From: Streptomyces sp. CB02056
GTDB lineage: Bacteria; Actinomycetota; Actinomycetes; Streptomycetales; Streptomycetaceae
Length of the DNA: 64,000 nucleotides
Assembly: GCF_001905545.1 (NCBI RefSeq)
Contig: NZ_LIPD01000009.1
Location: 186,001-250,000, forward strand
Direction: 5' to 3'
The notes beneath the pieces were generated by a model that was not told the origin of the DNA, did no database searches, and saw only the letters and a list, made by a program, of their open reading frames with translations. Shown in pieces: positions 8,269-16,310 of the stretch. A program made the translations under genes and the position numbers. The first letter of the stretch is position 1. Each line of letters starts with the position of its first letter.

Positions 8269-9099
8269 GTGCACTTCACCACGGAATCCAGCGCGGACGG
8301 CGTGACGCAGCGCCACTTCACCCTCGACGGCGCGCCCGGAGTGCTCTGGCAGCCGGACGGATCGCCCCTCGGCGGGCGGCCGTTGGTGCTGCTGGGGCAC
8401 GGCGGCGGCCAGCACAAGCTGGGTCCGGGACTGGTGGACCGGGCCCGGCGGTTCGTGCGGCGGCACGGGTTCGCGGCGGTGGCGCTGGACGCGCCGGGGC
8501 ACGGGGAGCGGACGCGCAGCGCCCAGGACGAGCGGTTCGCCACCGAGATCGGGGAGTTGATCGCGGCGGGCCGGCCGGTCAGCGCCTGGGTGGCGCGGCA
8601 CACGGCGGCGCTCGCGGAGCGGGCGGTGCCGGAGTGGGTGGCGGTGCTGGACGCGCTGAGCGGTGAGGCGGAGCGCCCCGGTCGGACAGAGGGCCCCGGA
8701 CAGGCGGAGCGCCCCGGTCGGGTGGAGGACCCCGGACAGGCGGAGGGCCTCGGGCCGGTCGGGTACTGGGGGTTGTCGCTGGGGAGCGCGATCGGCATCC
8801 CGCTGGCGGCGGCCGAACCGCGCGTAACCGTGGCGGTGTTCGGGCTGACGGGGCACGCGTCGCAGACGGAGGCGGCGGGTCGGGTCGGCGTGCCGGTGGA
8901 GTTCCTCCTCCAGTGGGACGACGCGCTGGTCCCGCGCGAGGGGGCGCTGGCGCTGTTCGGCGCGCTGGGCTCGCGGGAGAAGACGCTGCACGCCAACCCC
9001 GGGGGCCACCTGGAGGTGCCGGAGCCCGAACTGGAGTCGTCGGAACGGTTCCTGGCGCGGCATCTGATCCGGGCGGGAGTGAGCCCGGCCCCGGCATAG
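8269..9099 (+). CDS. Alpha/beta hydrolase, dienelactone-hydrolase-like, with in-frame repeat insert
   Basis: The protein has 276 residues from a GTG. LLGHGGGQHK supplies the oxyanion region, GLSLG (Ser170) the nucleophile, QWDDALVP the acid and NPGGHLEV the His. The fold resembles the dienelactone hydrolase/peptidase S9-like esterases. Between the cap and the nucleophile strand lies a 24-residue insert made of two copies of a 12-residue unit (ERPGRTEGPGQA / ERPGRVEDPGQA), encoded by a 36-bp tandem repeat. The insert is presumably a surface loop. Substrate unknown. It is 99 bases after another hydrolase on the same strand and may be co-transcribed. Confidence 0.82.
   Translation: MHFTTESSADGVTQRHFTLDGAPGVLWQPDGSPLGGRPLVLLGHGGGQHKLGPGLVDRARRFVRRHGFAAVALDAPGHGERTRSAQDERFATEIGELIAAGRPVSAWVARHTAALAERAVPEWVAVLDALSGEAERPGRTEGPGQAERPGRVEDPGQAEGLGPVGYWGLSLGSAIGIPLAAAEPRVTVAVFGLTGHASQTEAAGRVGVPVEFLLQWDDALVPREGALALFGALGSREKTLHANPGGHLEVPEPELESSERFLARHLIRAGVSPAPA
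8671..8742 (+). repeat. 36-bp in-frame tandem repeat (2 copies plus a decayed third)
   Basis: The unit starts GAGCGCCCCGGTCGG and ends CCCCGGACAGGCG. Copies lie at 8671-8706 and 8707-8742, differing at a few bases. A degenerate third copy begins at 8743. The repeat preserves the hydrolase frame and adds 12 residues per unit. Confidence 0.8.
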
Positions 9100-9363
9100 C
9101 CGATGCCAACCGTCAGTAAAACTTCGCAAAGGATTTCTCCCTGCAACGAACCCGACGGGCCGTGACTTCAACAGATTGTTGCAGCTCAGCGGCCCGATGG
9201 TCACCCTTCGTGGATTTGGCATAACACCCCGTACCCCCTGGACTTCGCAAACCATAGGAGTACGGTTCCGGAGGAATCGCCGGGGCCGACATTCAGGCAG
9301 GCCGGCCGTACCGGAAAATTGGTGCGCAGCATGGGTTTGCAACAGGGTGGGGAGAGCGCCTCG
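9100..9363 (+). promoter_or_regulatory. Upstream region of the urea transporter/urease block
   Basis: This spacer is noticeably less GC-rich than the surrounding genes. It contains two exact copies of ACTTCGCAAA (9121-9130 and 9242-9251, 121 bases apart). A 7-bp inverted repeat CTGCAAC (9141-9147) / GTTGCAG (9178-9184) lies between them. The layout suits binding by a regulator at two spaced sites, for example a nitrogen or nickel regulator, but neither copy is a convincing GlnR or Nur box by eye. The transporter start is preceded by GGGGAG at 9349-9354. Confidence 0.45.
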
Positions 9364-10302
9364 GTGGCGACTCGTCCGATATCCGCCAGGGTGGTCGCGG
9401 AGGTCCTGCGCGGCGTCGCGCAGGTCGATTTCATGCCGTCCGTCGTCTGCGGACTCTTCTTCGTGGCCGCACTGTTCGCCGCCGACTGGCGGTACGGCCT
9501 CTACGGACTGCTCGGCAGCGCCGTCTCCACCGCCGTCGCGTACGGACTCGGGCTCGACCGGGAGACCGTCGGGGCGGGGCTGCACGGGTACAACGGCTGC
9601 CTGGTGGCGCTGAGTTGCGCCGTCTTCCTGGGCGCCGGGCACCCGGCGACGGTCGCGGTGGCGGCCCTCGGGTCCGCCGTCGCCGTGGTGGTCACGGCGG
9701 GGCTCGGGGCGCTGCTCGCCACCTGGCGGCTGCCCGCGCTGACCGCGCCGTTCTGCCTGGTCGCGACGGCCGTCACGGCGGCCGCCCCCGGCTTCCGGCG
9801 ACTGTGGCAGGGCGCGGGCGCACCCGCCGCGCTGCCCGTCCCGGCCGCCGGGCCGACCGGGCTGAGCTGGGACCAGCTCTGGCACGGCTTCTTCGCGAAC
9901 ATCGGTCAGATCTTCTTCATGCCGCAGTGGTACGTCGGACTGCTGTTCCTCGCCGGGCTGTTCGCGGCGAGCCGGCTCGCGGGCCTGATGGCCTGCGCGG
10001 GGAGCGCCACCGGGCTGCTCACGGCCTGGGTGTTCGGCGCCCCCGGCGAGGCGGTCGGGCAGGGCCTGCTCGGGTACAGCGGCGTCCTGGTCGCCCTCGC
10101 GCTGTGCGGGGTGTTCCTGGCGCCCGACGCCTGGAGCGCGGCGTACGCCCTGGTCGGTGCGGCCGGCGCGACCGTGCTCACGCCGGCGCTCGGCGCGGCC
10201 TCCGCGCCCTTCGGCGGTCACGCCTTCACCTGGCCGTTCGTCCTGACCACACTGCTGTTCCTGGCGGCGGTGCCGGCCGTCCCGCGCCTGCGCCGGACTT
10301 GA
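9364..10302 (+). CDS. Urea transporter (UT family)
   Basis: The protein has 312 residues if the GTG at 9364 is used, which has GGGGAG nine bases upstream; a GTG at 9319 and an ATG at 9331 are longer alternatives. It is almost wholly hydrophobic. It has the internal two-fold repeat of the UT family: each half carries a re-entrant segment with a conserved loop, GLHGYNGCLVAL in the first half and GLLGYSGVLVAL in the second. This channel-like protein lets urea cross the membrane down its gradient. It sits 113 bases before ureA on the same strand, so it supplies substrate to the urease encoded next. Only the UT repeat was used for the call; no ABC-type urea transporter is present. Confidence 0.9.
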   Translation: MATRPISARVVAEVLRGVAQVDFMPSVVCGLFFVAALFAADWRYGLYGLLGSAVSTAVAYGLGLDRETVGAGLHGYNGCLVALSCAVFLGAGHPATVAVAALGSAVAVVVTAGLGALLATWRLPALTAPFCLVATAVTAAAPGFRRLWQGAGAPAALPVPAAGPTGLSWDQLWHGFFANIGQIFFMPQWYVGLLFLAGLFAASRLAGLMACAGSATGLLTAWVFGAPGEAVGQGLLGYSGVLVALALCGVFLAPDAWSAAYALVGAAGATVLTPALGAASAPFGGHAFTWPFVLTTLLFLAAVPAVPRLRRT

Positions 10303-10415
10303 TTCCGCGTCCGGCGCCGCCGAATTCATCTGATGTCGAGAACCCTGGGCTCACCGAAGCCCCTTGAGCATCTTTCTGCATTCCATCGGATTCTCGGAAA
10401 GGAAGAGTGATACCC

Positions 10416-10721
10416 GTGAATCTCTCGCCGCGTGAGATCGACAAGCTGTACATCTACGTCGTCGCCGATCTGGCCCGCAAACGCCGGGACCGCGGCGTCA
10501 AGCTGAACTACAGCGAGGCCTGCGCGCTGATCAGCGAGGCGATCATGGAGGGCGCCCGGGACGGCCGCACTGTCGCCGAGTGCATGGAGATCGGCAAGCA
10601 GGTCGTCAGCGGCGAGGACGTCATGCCGGGCGTGCGCGAGATGCTCCCGCTGCTCCAGGTCGAGGCGGCGTTCGTGGACGGGACCAAGCTGGTCTCCTGC
10701 CACGACCCGGTGGGTGCCTGA
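10416..10721 (+). CDS. ureA: Urease subunit gamma
   Basis: The protein has 101 residues, the standard length. The GTG at 10416 begins MNLSPREIDKL, the conserved UreA N-terminus, and follows GGAAGG at a normal distance; a GTG at 10407 would add three residues. The chain contains RGVKLNYSEACALI and the C-terminal LVSCHDPV region typical of the family. UreA packs with UreB and UreC into the (abc)3 holoenzyme that splits urea into ammonia and carbamate. Its stop codon is immediately followed by the GTG/ATG of the CbiX-like gene rather than by ureB, which is the unusual point of this operon. Confidence 0.97.
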   Translation: MNLSPREIDKLYIYVVADLARKRRDRGVKLNYSEACALISEAIMEGARDGRTVAECMEIGKQVVSGEDVMPGVREMLPLLQVEAAFVDGTKLVSCHDPVGA

Positions 10722-11606
10722 GTGATGACCCGGTCCCATGCCGCCGCCACCGTGGTGCTGGCCGGCGGCCACGAGAGCGACGGCGGCCGGGACCTCGCGG
10801 CGCTGGCGGCCCGCGAGTCCACCGTGCACGCCGCGGCCCCCGCGGGCCGTCCGCTCACCGAGGCCGTCCGGTCCGCGCTCGCCGCGGCGGGCGACGGGCC
10901 GGTGTGCGTCGTACCGATGACGCTCGGCCGCGACCCGAAGCTCGTCGCCGACACCGCCCGGGCGCTGCGCTGGCTGGCCGCCGCGGAGGGCCGCGGACGG
11001 CTCGCCCTGACCGCGCCCTTCGGCGCCGCCGACCACCTGATCGGCTGGCTGCGCGCCGCCGCCGGCCCCGCCCCTGACGGCGCGGTGCTGGTCACCGCCC
11101 CGGCGGCCGGCCCCTTCGAGGACGCCGAACTGTTCCGGATCGCCCGCCTCGCCCGCCAGTACGGGCGGCACCGGTGGGTCGAGGTCGCCTTCGACGGCGG
11201 CGACCCGGACCCGGCCGAGGGCGCCGAACGCTGCCGGCTGCTCGGCGCCCGCGAGGTGACGGCCGTTCCGGCCTCCTTCGGGCCGGCCCTGCGCACCGCG
11301 CTGCCCGGCGTACGGGACGGCGGCCCGCTGCTGCGGCCCTCCGCCGTCGCCGGGGTGGTCGCGGCCCGGACGGCGGCGGCGCTGCACCTGCTCGGGCACG
11401 GGGAGGACGGCATCCTGGCCGGCCTCGACGCCGAGCACGGGCACGGCTACGCGCACAGCCACGGGCCGGGGGAGCAGAGCCACGGTCACAGCCACGGGCC
11501 GGGCGGGCACCAGCACGGCCACGCGCCGGGCGGGCACCAGCACGGCGATGCTCCCCACCCGCACCACCCCAGCCATACCCACGAACCCGCACACACCCCC
11601 CACTGA
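10722..11606 (+). CDS. CbiX-like (sirohydrochlorin chelatase fold) protein with a His-rich tail, inside the urease operon
   Basis: The protein has 294 residues (GTG 10722; ATG 10725 equally possible), starting directly at the ureA stop. The body (about 1-230) resembles the CbiX/SirB chelatase fold: a first strand ending in VVLAGGHES with the metal-binding His17, and a CVVPMTLGRDPKL segment. The second metal-binding His usual in CbiX (GxHxxxDI) is not seen, as GRDPKLVADT occupies that place. The last 60 residues contain 19 His in HGHSHGPGG and GGHQHGHAP type repeats and end in His, like the nickel-storing tails of UreE and HypB. No ureE, cobalamin or sirohaem gene is nearby. I infer a nickel-handling urease accessory factor; metal and mechanism are unproven. 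Confidence 0.75.
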   Translation: MMTRSHAAATVVLAGGHESDGGRDLAALAARESTVHAAAPAGRPLTEAVRSALAAAGDGPVCVVPMTLGRDPKLVADTARALRWLAAAEGRGRLALTAPFGAADHLIGWLRAAAGPAPDGAVLVTAPAAGPFEDAELFRIARLARQYGRHRWVEVAFDGGDPDPAEGAERCRLLGAREVTAVPASFGPALRTALPGVRDGGPLLRPSAVAGVVAARTAAALHLLGHGEDGILAGLDAEHGHGYAHSHGPGEQSHGHSHGPGGHQHGHAPGGHQHGDAPHPHHPSHTHEPAHTPH

Positions 11607-11629
11607 CCCGGCAGAGAGGAAGGCCAGCC

Positions 11630-12067
11630 ATGTCTGGTGGCGCCGCGTACCTGTACGGCGACGACCCGGTGGAGATCAACGCCGGCCGCGCCAAGGCCAC
11701 CGTCACGGTCAGCAACACCGGTGACCGGGCGATCCAGGTCGGATCCCACTACCACTTCTTCGAGGCCAACCGCGCCCTCGACTTCGACCGCAACGCCGCC
11801 TTCGGCAAACACCTGGACATCCCGGCCGGCACCGCCGTCCGGTTCGAGCCGGGTGACACCAAGGACGTCACGCTCGCCGAGTTCGGCGGCCACCGCCGCC
11901 TGGTCGGCTTCGCCAACCTCGTGGACGGCGGCATCACCGCCCCCGCCACCCGCGCCCGCGCCGTCGACCGGGCCATCGCCCTCGGCTTCAAGGGCACCAA
12001 CCTCGACCACAAGGAAGACCGGCCCCGGGACTTCCACACGGAGACCCACCCGGAAGGCGACCGCTGA
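11630..12067 (+). CDS. ureB: Urease subunit beta
   Basis: The protein has 145 residues from the ATG at 11630, preceded by GAGAGGAAGG. Conserved UreB features are VTVSNTGDRAIQVGSHYHFFEAN, here noted by its core SHYHFFE, AFGKHLDIPAGTAVRFEPG, and GFANLVDGG near the middle. The C-terminal ~35 residues are longer than in minimal UreB proteins and are charged (EDRPRDFHTETHPEGDR). UreB forms the structural layer that holds UreC and shapes the active-site flap. The stop overlaps the ureC ATG by one base. Confidence 0.96.
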   Translation: MSGGAAYLYGDDPVEINAGRAKATVTVSNTGDRAIQVGSHYHFFEANRALDFDRNAAFGKHLDIPAGTAVRFEPGDTKDVTLAEFGGHRRLVGFANLVDGGITAPATRARAVDRAIALGFKGTNLDHKEDRPRDFHTETHPEGDR

Positions 12068-13791
12068 TGGCCATCCTCTCCCGCAGGCAGTACACCGACC
12101 TCTTCGGCCCCACCGTCGGCGACCGCTTCCACCTCGCCGACACCAACCTCCTGGTCGAGGTCGAACAGGACTTCAACCAGGGCCACTACGGCGACGAGGC
12201 CGTCTACGGCGGCGGCAAGGGCATCCGCGACGGGATGGCCCAGGACCCGGCCGCGACCTCCCTCCAGGGCGCCCTCGACCTGGTCATCACCAACGTGGTC
12301 GTCATGGACGCGGTGCTCGGCGTGGTCAAGGGCGACATCGGCGTCAAGGACGGCCTCATCGTCGCGGTCGGCAAGGCGGGCAACCCGCACACCCAGAGCG
12401 GCGTGCACCCGCGCCTGGTGATCGGCCCCGGCACCGAGGTGATCTCCGGCGAGCACCTGATCGCCACCGCCGGCGGCATCGACACCCACATCCACTTCAT
12501 CGCCCCGCAGCAGGTGCAGGAGGCGCTGAGCAACGGCATCACCACCCTGATCGGCGGCGGCACCGGCCCCTCCGACGGCACCAACGGCACCACCTGCACC
12601 CCCGGCCCGTGGAACATCCACCGGATGTACCAGGCCGTCGAGGACCTGCCGGTCAACGTCGGCCTGCTGGGCAAGGGCAACGGCTCGCTGCCCGGCGCGC
12701 TGCGCGAGCAGGTCGAGGCGGGCGTGTGCGGCCTCAAGGTGCACGAGGACTGGGGCAGCACCCCGGCCGCGATCGACAGCGCGCTGAGCGTCGCCGACGA
12801 GTACGACGTGCAGGTGGCCATCCACACCGACACCCTCAACGAGTCCGGCTACTTCGAGGACACCCTGTCCGCGATCGACGGCCGCACCATCCACACCTTC
12901 CACACCGAGGGCGCGGGCGGCGGCCACGCCCCCGACATCATGCGGATCGCCGGCGAGCCCAACGTGCTGCCGTCCTCCACCAACCCGACGCTGCCCTACA
13001 CCGTCAACTCGGTGGACGAGCTGCTGGACATGGTGATGGTCTGCCACCACCTCAGCCACAACATCCCCGAGGACGTCTCCTTCGCCGACTCCCGGGTCCG
13101 CGCCGAGACCATCGCCGCCGAGACCGTGCTGCACGACGAGGGCGTCATCTCGATCTTCTCCTCCGACTCGCAGGCGATGGGCCGGATCGGCGAGTCCTTC
13201 ACCCGGGCCTTCCAGACCGCCCACCACTGCAAGGACCAGCGCGGCAAGCTGGCCGGCGACAGCGAGCGCAACGACAACGCCCGCGTCCTGCGCTACCTCG
13301 CCAAGCTCACCATCAACCCCGCCGTCGCCTCCGGCACCGCCGACCACATCGGCTCGCTGGAGCCCGGCAAGCTCGCCGACATCGTGCTCTGGCCGATCAA
13401 CTCCTTCGCCGCCAAGCCGAAGATGGTCATCAAGGGCGGCGTGATCAACTGGGCGCTGATGGGCGACCCGAACGCCTCGCTGCCCACCCCCCAACCGGTC
13501 TACTACCGCCCGATGTTCGGCCAGTACGGGCGGGCGAAGCAGGCCACCCGGGTGTCCTTCATGTCGCAGGCCGCCGTCGACCTCGGGGTTCCGGCCCAAC
13601 TCGGCCTGGAGAGCCGGGTGCTGCCGGTGCGGCGGTGCCGTACGGTCGGCAAGCAGCACATGGTGCGCAACGACGCGCTGCCGAAGATCGCGGTCGACCC
13701 GGAGACGTACAAGGTCACCCTGGACGGCGAGCCCGCCACCATCGAACCGGCCCGCGAGCTGCCGCTCAACCACCTGTTCTACCTCGCGTGA
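12067..13791 (+). CDS. ureC: Urease subunit alpha (catalytic)
   Basis: The protein has 574 residues, a full-length catalytic subunit. The dinickel site is intact: His141 and His143 in GIDTHIHF, the carbamylated Lys224 in CGLKVHEDWG, the later His of TFHTEGAGGGHAPD, and a downstream Asp in the FSSDSQAMGR loop. The flap region MVCHHLSHNIPEDV is conserved. The product hydrolyses urea to ammonia and carbamate in the cytoplasm and needs CO2, Ni2+, GTP and UreDFG for activation. It overlaps ureB by one base and ureF by four, so all are co-translated. No truncation or frameshift is visible. Confidence 0.98.
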   Translation: MAILSRRQYTDLFGPTVGDRFHLADTNLLVEVEQDFNQGHYGDEAVYGGGKGIRDGMAQDPAATSLQGALDLVITNVVVMDAVLGVVKGDIGVKDGLIVAVGKAGNPHTQSGVHPRLVIGPGTEVISGEHLIATAGGIDTHIHFIAPQQVQEALSNGITTLIGGGTGPSDGTNGTTCTPGPWNIHRMYQAVEDLPVNVGLLGKGNGSLPGALREQVEAGVCGLKVHEDWGSTPAAIDSALSVADEYDVQVAIHTDTLNESGYFEDTLSAIDGRTIHTFHTEGAGGGHAPDIMRIAGEPNVLPSSTNPTLPYTVNSVDELLDMVMVCHHLSHNIPEDVSFADSRVRAETIAAETVLHDEGVISIFSSDSQAMGRIGESFTRAFQTAHHCKDQRGKLAGDSERNDNARVLRYLAKLTINPAVASGTADHIGSLEPGKLADIVLWPINSFAAKPKMVIKGGVINWALMGDPNASLPTPQPVYYRPMFGQYGRAKQATRVSFMSQAAVDLGVPAQLGLESRVLPVRRCRTVGKQHMVRNDALPKIAVDPETYKVTLDGEPATIEPARELPLNHLFYLA

Positions 13792-14561
13792 GCCCCGTCA
13801 CCGAGACGCGGCCGGGCCTGGACGCCATGGGCGGCCTGGACGCTGTGGACGGCCTGGGGGATCCGGACGGCCTGGACGGCCTGGACGCCCTGCTGGTCTG
13901 CCTCCAGCTGACCGACTCGGCCTTCCCCAGCGGCTTCTACACCCTCTCGCACGGGCTGGAGGGCTACGCCCAGGCCAAGGCCGTCACCCCGGACACCCTG
14001 CCCGGGCTGCTCGCCGACCTGCTGCGGCACGGCGTCGGGCCGTCCGACGCCACGGCCCTGGTCCTGGCCCACCGGGCGGCCACGGCGGGCGACTGGGAGC
14101 TGCTCGCCGAGACCGATCAGCGGCTGCACGCCACCAGGCTCAACCGCGAGCTGCGCCTGGCCGCCACCCGGACCGGTCGCCAACTCCTGGACATCGCCCG
14201 GGAGTCGGTGGGCGGCGAGCCGCTGGAGCGGTACGCCGCGCTGGTCGCGGAGAAGCGGGCCCCCGGCTGCCAGGCGGTGGCGGCCGGGGTGGCGTACGCC
14301 TCGGCCGGCGTCCCGGTCCAACAGGCCGTCACCAGCGACCTGTTCGCGTTCTGCACCAGCTTCGTCGGTGCGGCGCTGAGGCTCCGGCTGACCGACCACC
14401 GCAAGGCGCAGGTGGTGCTGCGGGCGGCCTCCCCGGTGATCCGGGAGGTCGTATCCGCAGCCCTGGAACGGGACTTGGCGGACCTCGGCGGCTGCGTGCC
14501 GGTCGCGGACGCCATGTCCGGACGGCACGAGCGGGCGGAGGCCCGGCTGTTCATGAGCTGA
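13788..14561 (+). CDS. ureF: Urease accessory protein UreF
   Basis: The protein has 257 residues from a GTG overlapping the ureC stop (GTGA). Family motifs are LLVCLQLTDSAFPSGFYTLSHGLE and the later AEKRAPGCQ region. The C-terminus is rich in helix and ends FMS. UreF bridges UreD and UreG on apo-urease and gates nickel delivery and GTP hydrolysis. The N-terminus before residue ~35 carries an unusual Gly-Leu-Asp-Ala low-complexity stretch (GLDAMGGLDAVDGL) made from a short tandem DNA repeat. A similar stretch occurs at the end of the isochorismatase gene at 39431. The core is unaffected. Confidence 0.94.
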   Translation: MSPVTETRPGLDAMGGLDAVDGLGDPDGLDGLDALLVCLQLTDSAFPSGFYTLSHGLEGYAQAKAVTPDTLPGLLADLLRHGVGPSDATALVLAHRAATAGDWELLAETDQRLHATRLNRELRLAATRTGRQLLDIARESVGGEPLERYAALVAEKRAPGCQAVAAGVAYASAGVPVQQAVTSDLFAFCTSFVGAALRLRLTDHRKAQVVLRAASPVIREVVSAALERDLADLGGCVPVADAMSGRHERAEARLFMS

Positions 14562-14613
14562 CCGCCCGATGCGTACGTGCGCCACAGAAGAACGACCGAC
14601 AGAAGGAGGAGAG

Positions 14614-15234
14614 TTGACCGAGAACGTGCTCCGCGTGGGCATCGGTGGACCGGTGGGCTCCGGCAAGACGGCGCTGATCGAGGCGCTCGTCCCGGTGCTG
14701 ATCGCCCGCGGCCACCGCCCGGCGGTCATCACCAACGACATCTACACCCAGGAGGACGCCCAGCACGTGCGGCGCACCCTGGCCGGGATGCTGGACCCCG
14801 AGCGGGTCGTCGGCGTGGAGACCGGCGCCTGCCCGCACACCGCCGTACGGGACGACCCGACGATGAACCTCGCGGCCGGCGCCGAGATGCTGGAGCGCTT
14901 CCCGGACGTCGACACCCTGCTGTACGAGTCCGGTGGCGACAACCTCACGCTGACCTTCAGCCCGGTGCTGGTCGACCTCTTCCTCTTCGTCCTCGACACC
15001 GCCGAGGGCGAGAAGATGCCCCGCAAGCGCGGCCCGGGCATCACCGAGTCGGACCTGCTGGTCATCAACAAGATCGACATCGCCCAGTACGTCCGCGCCG
15101 ACCTCGGGGTGATGGAGTCCGACGCCCACCGGGTGCGCGAGGGCGGACCGGTGGTGCTCACCAACTGCCTGACGGGGGAGGGGCTGGAGGAGATCGCGAC
15201 CTTCCTGGAGACCTTCCGCAAGGTCCCGGCGTGA
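14614..15234 (+). CDS. ureG: Urease accessory GTPase UreG
   Basis: The protein has 206 residues from a TTG at 14614 that directly follows AGGAGG; an in-frame ATG at 14569 would add 15 non-conserved residues. The P-loop is GGPVGSGKTALI. Further SIMIBI-class motifs are the Walker B-like ESGGDN and the guanine-specificity motif NKID. The Cys-Pro-His (ACPHTAVRDD) that binds nickel in UreG is present. UreG couples GTP hydrolysis to insertion of Ni2+ into urease through the UreDFG complex. In this operon its nickel donor would normally be UreE, which is missing; see the CbiX-like gene. The stop overlaps the ureD start. Confidence 0.96.
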   Translation: MTENVLRVGIGGPVGSGKTALIEALVPVLIARGHRPAVITNDIYTQEDAQHVRRTLAGMLDPERVVGVETGACPHTAVRDDPTMNLAAGAEMLERFPDVDTLLYESGGDNLTLTFSPVLVDLFLFVLDTAEGEKMPRKRGPGITESDLLVINKIDIAQYVRADLGVMESDAHRVREGGPVVLTNCLTGEGLEEIATFLETFRKVPA

Positions 15235-16229
15235 CAGCCTCCCCGGCTGCGGCGGTGCCCCGGCTCGACCCCCGGCACTACGAGCCGGCCCGCGTCCCGT
15301 ACGAGGTCCGCCGCCACGCCGGGACGCCCGACACCCTCGCGGTCGGACGTCCCGGCAAGGTCGGGCTGCTGGAGCTGGCCTTCGAGCGGGTCGGCGGGCG
15401 CACCGAACTCACCGGCCACTACCAGAAGTCGCCGCTGCAGATCATGCGCCCGCTCTACTTCGACCCGGCCCGCCCCGACCTCGCCGTCACCTTCCTGATG
15501 TCCACCGGCGGCGGCATCCTCCAGGCCGACCGGCTCCGCACCGACCTGCACTGCGGCGCCGACACGGCGGTCCACCTGACCACCCAGGCCGCCACCAAGG
15601 TCTACCGGATGGAGCACGACTACGCGACGCAACTGGTCAACCTGACAGCCGGGCCGCGCGCCTACGTCGAGTACCTGCCCGAGCCGGTGATCCCCTTCGT
15701 CGACTCGCGCCTCTATCAGCGGACCGTCCTCACCGTCGACCCGGACGCGACCGTGCTGGCGGGCGAGACCGTCCTGGCCGGCCGCCTCGCCCGGGGCGAG
15801 CGCAACGCCTACCGGGTGTTCGCCTCGGACCTCGAAGTGCGGCGCCCAGGTGGTGAATTGGTGGCACTGGACACCGTGCGACTGGAGCCCTCGCCGGGTG
15901 GAGGCGGAGGCGGAGGGGGCGGCAGGGGTGCCGGGGTCACCGGGCCGGCGGTGCTGGCCGGGCACGACGTGATGTCCAGCCTGTACGTCCTCAGCCCGCT
16001 CGCCCCGGCGGCCCGGATCGCGGACGTCCTGCACGAGGCGGTGGCCGGCTGCGGCCAGGAGTACGGCGAACTGCTCTACGGGGTCAGCGTGCTGCCGCAG
16101 GACAGCGGCGCCTGGCTGCGGCTGCTCGGCTCCGACACCCGGGCCTGCGCCGCCGCCCTGCGCGCGGCCTGGGACGCGGTCCGGCGGCTGCTGATCGGGG
16201 TGCCGGCGCCGGAGCTGCGGAAGACGTAG
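15231..16229 (+). CDS. ureD: Urease accessory protein UreD (UreH)
   Basis: The protein has 332 residues from a GTG overlapping the ureG stop. UreD motifs are the early beta-helix segment with MSTGGGILQADRL, then TQAATKVYRME and EYLPEPVIPFVDSRL. UreD is the scaffold that docks UreF-UreG on apo-urease and contains the tunnel through which nickel is believed to pass. A run of nine Gly (residues around 225) encoded by a GGC/GGA tract interrupts the loop before GPAVLAGHDVMSS. It is probably a disordered linker. This is the last gene of the urease operon; the next gene starts 81 bases later and is unrelated. Confidence 0.93.
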   Translation: MTASPAAAVPRLDPRHYEPARVPYEVRRHAGTPDTLAVGRPGKVGLLELAFERVGGRTELTGHYQKSPLQIMRPLYFDPARPDLAVTFLMSTGGGILQADRLRTDLHCGADTAVHLTTQAATKVYRMEHDYATQLVNLTAGPRAYVEYLPEPVIPFVDSRLYQRTVLTVDPDATVLAGETVLAGRLARGERNAYRVFASDLEVRRPGGELVALDTVRLEPSPGGGGGGGGGRGAGVTGPAVLAGHDVMSSLYVLSPLAPAARIADVLHEAVAGCGQEYGELLYGVSVLPQDSGAWLRLLGSDTRACAAALRAAWDAVRRLLIGVPAPELRKT

Positions 16230-16310
16230 GGCCGTCGGCCGGCGCCGCCGGTCGTGATCTTCTTCCGGATCCGGCACAACCCTGGGGCCGGGTGCGCGGT
16301 CCTGTCTGGC

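Noticed and set aside
9100..9363. A canonical GlnR box or Nur box upstream of the urea transporter
   Set aside because: Only loose partial matches (such as GTAAAACTTCGCAAA) were found. Spacing and key bases do not fit well enough to call either.
10722..11606. The CbiX-like gene as part of a cobalamin pathway
   Set aside because: No other corrin or sirohaem gene is near, it is co-translated with urease genes and has a His-rich tail.
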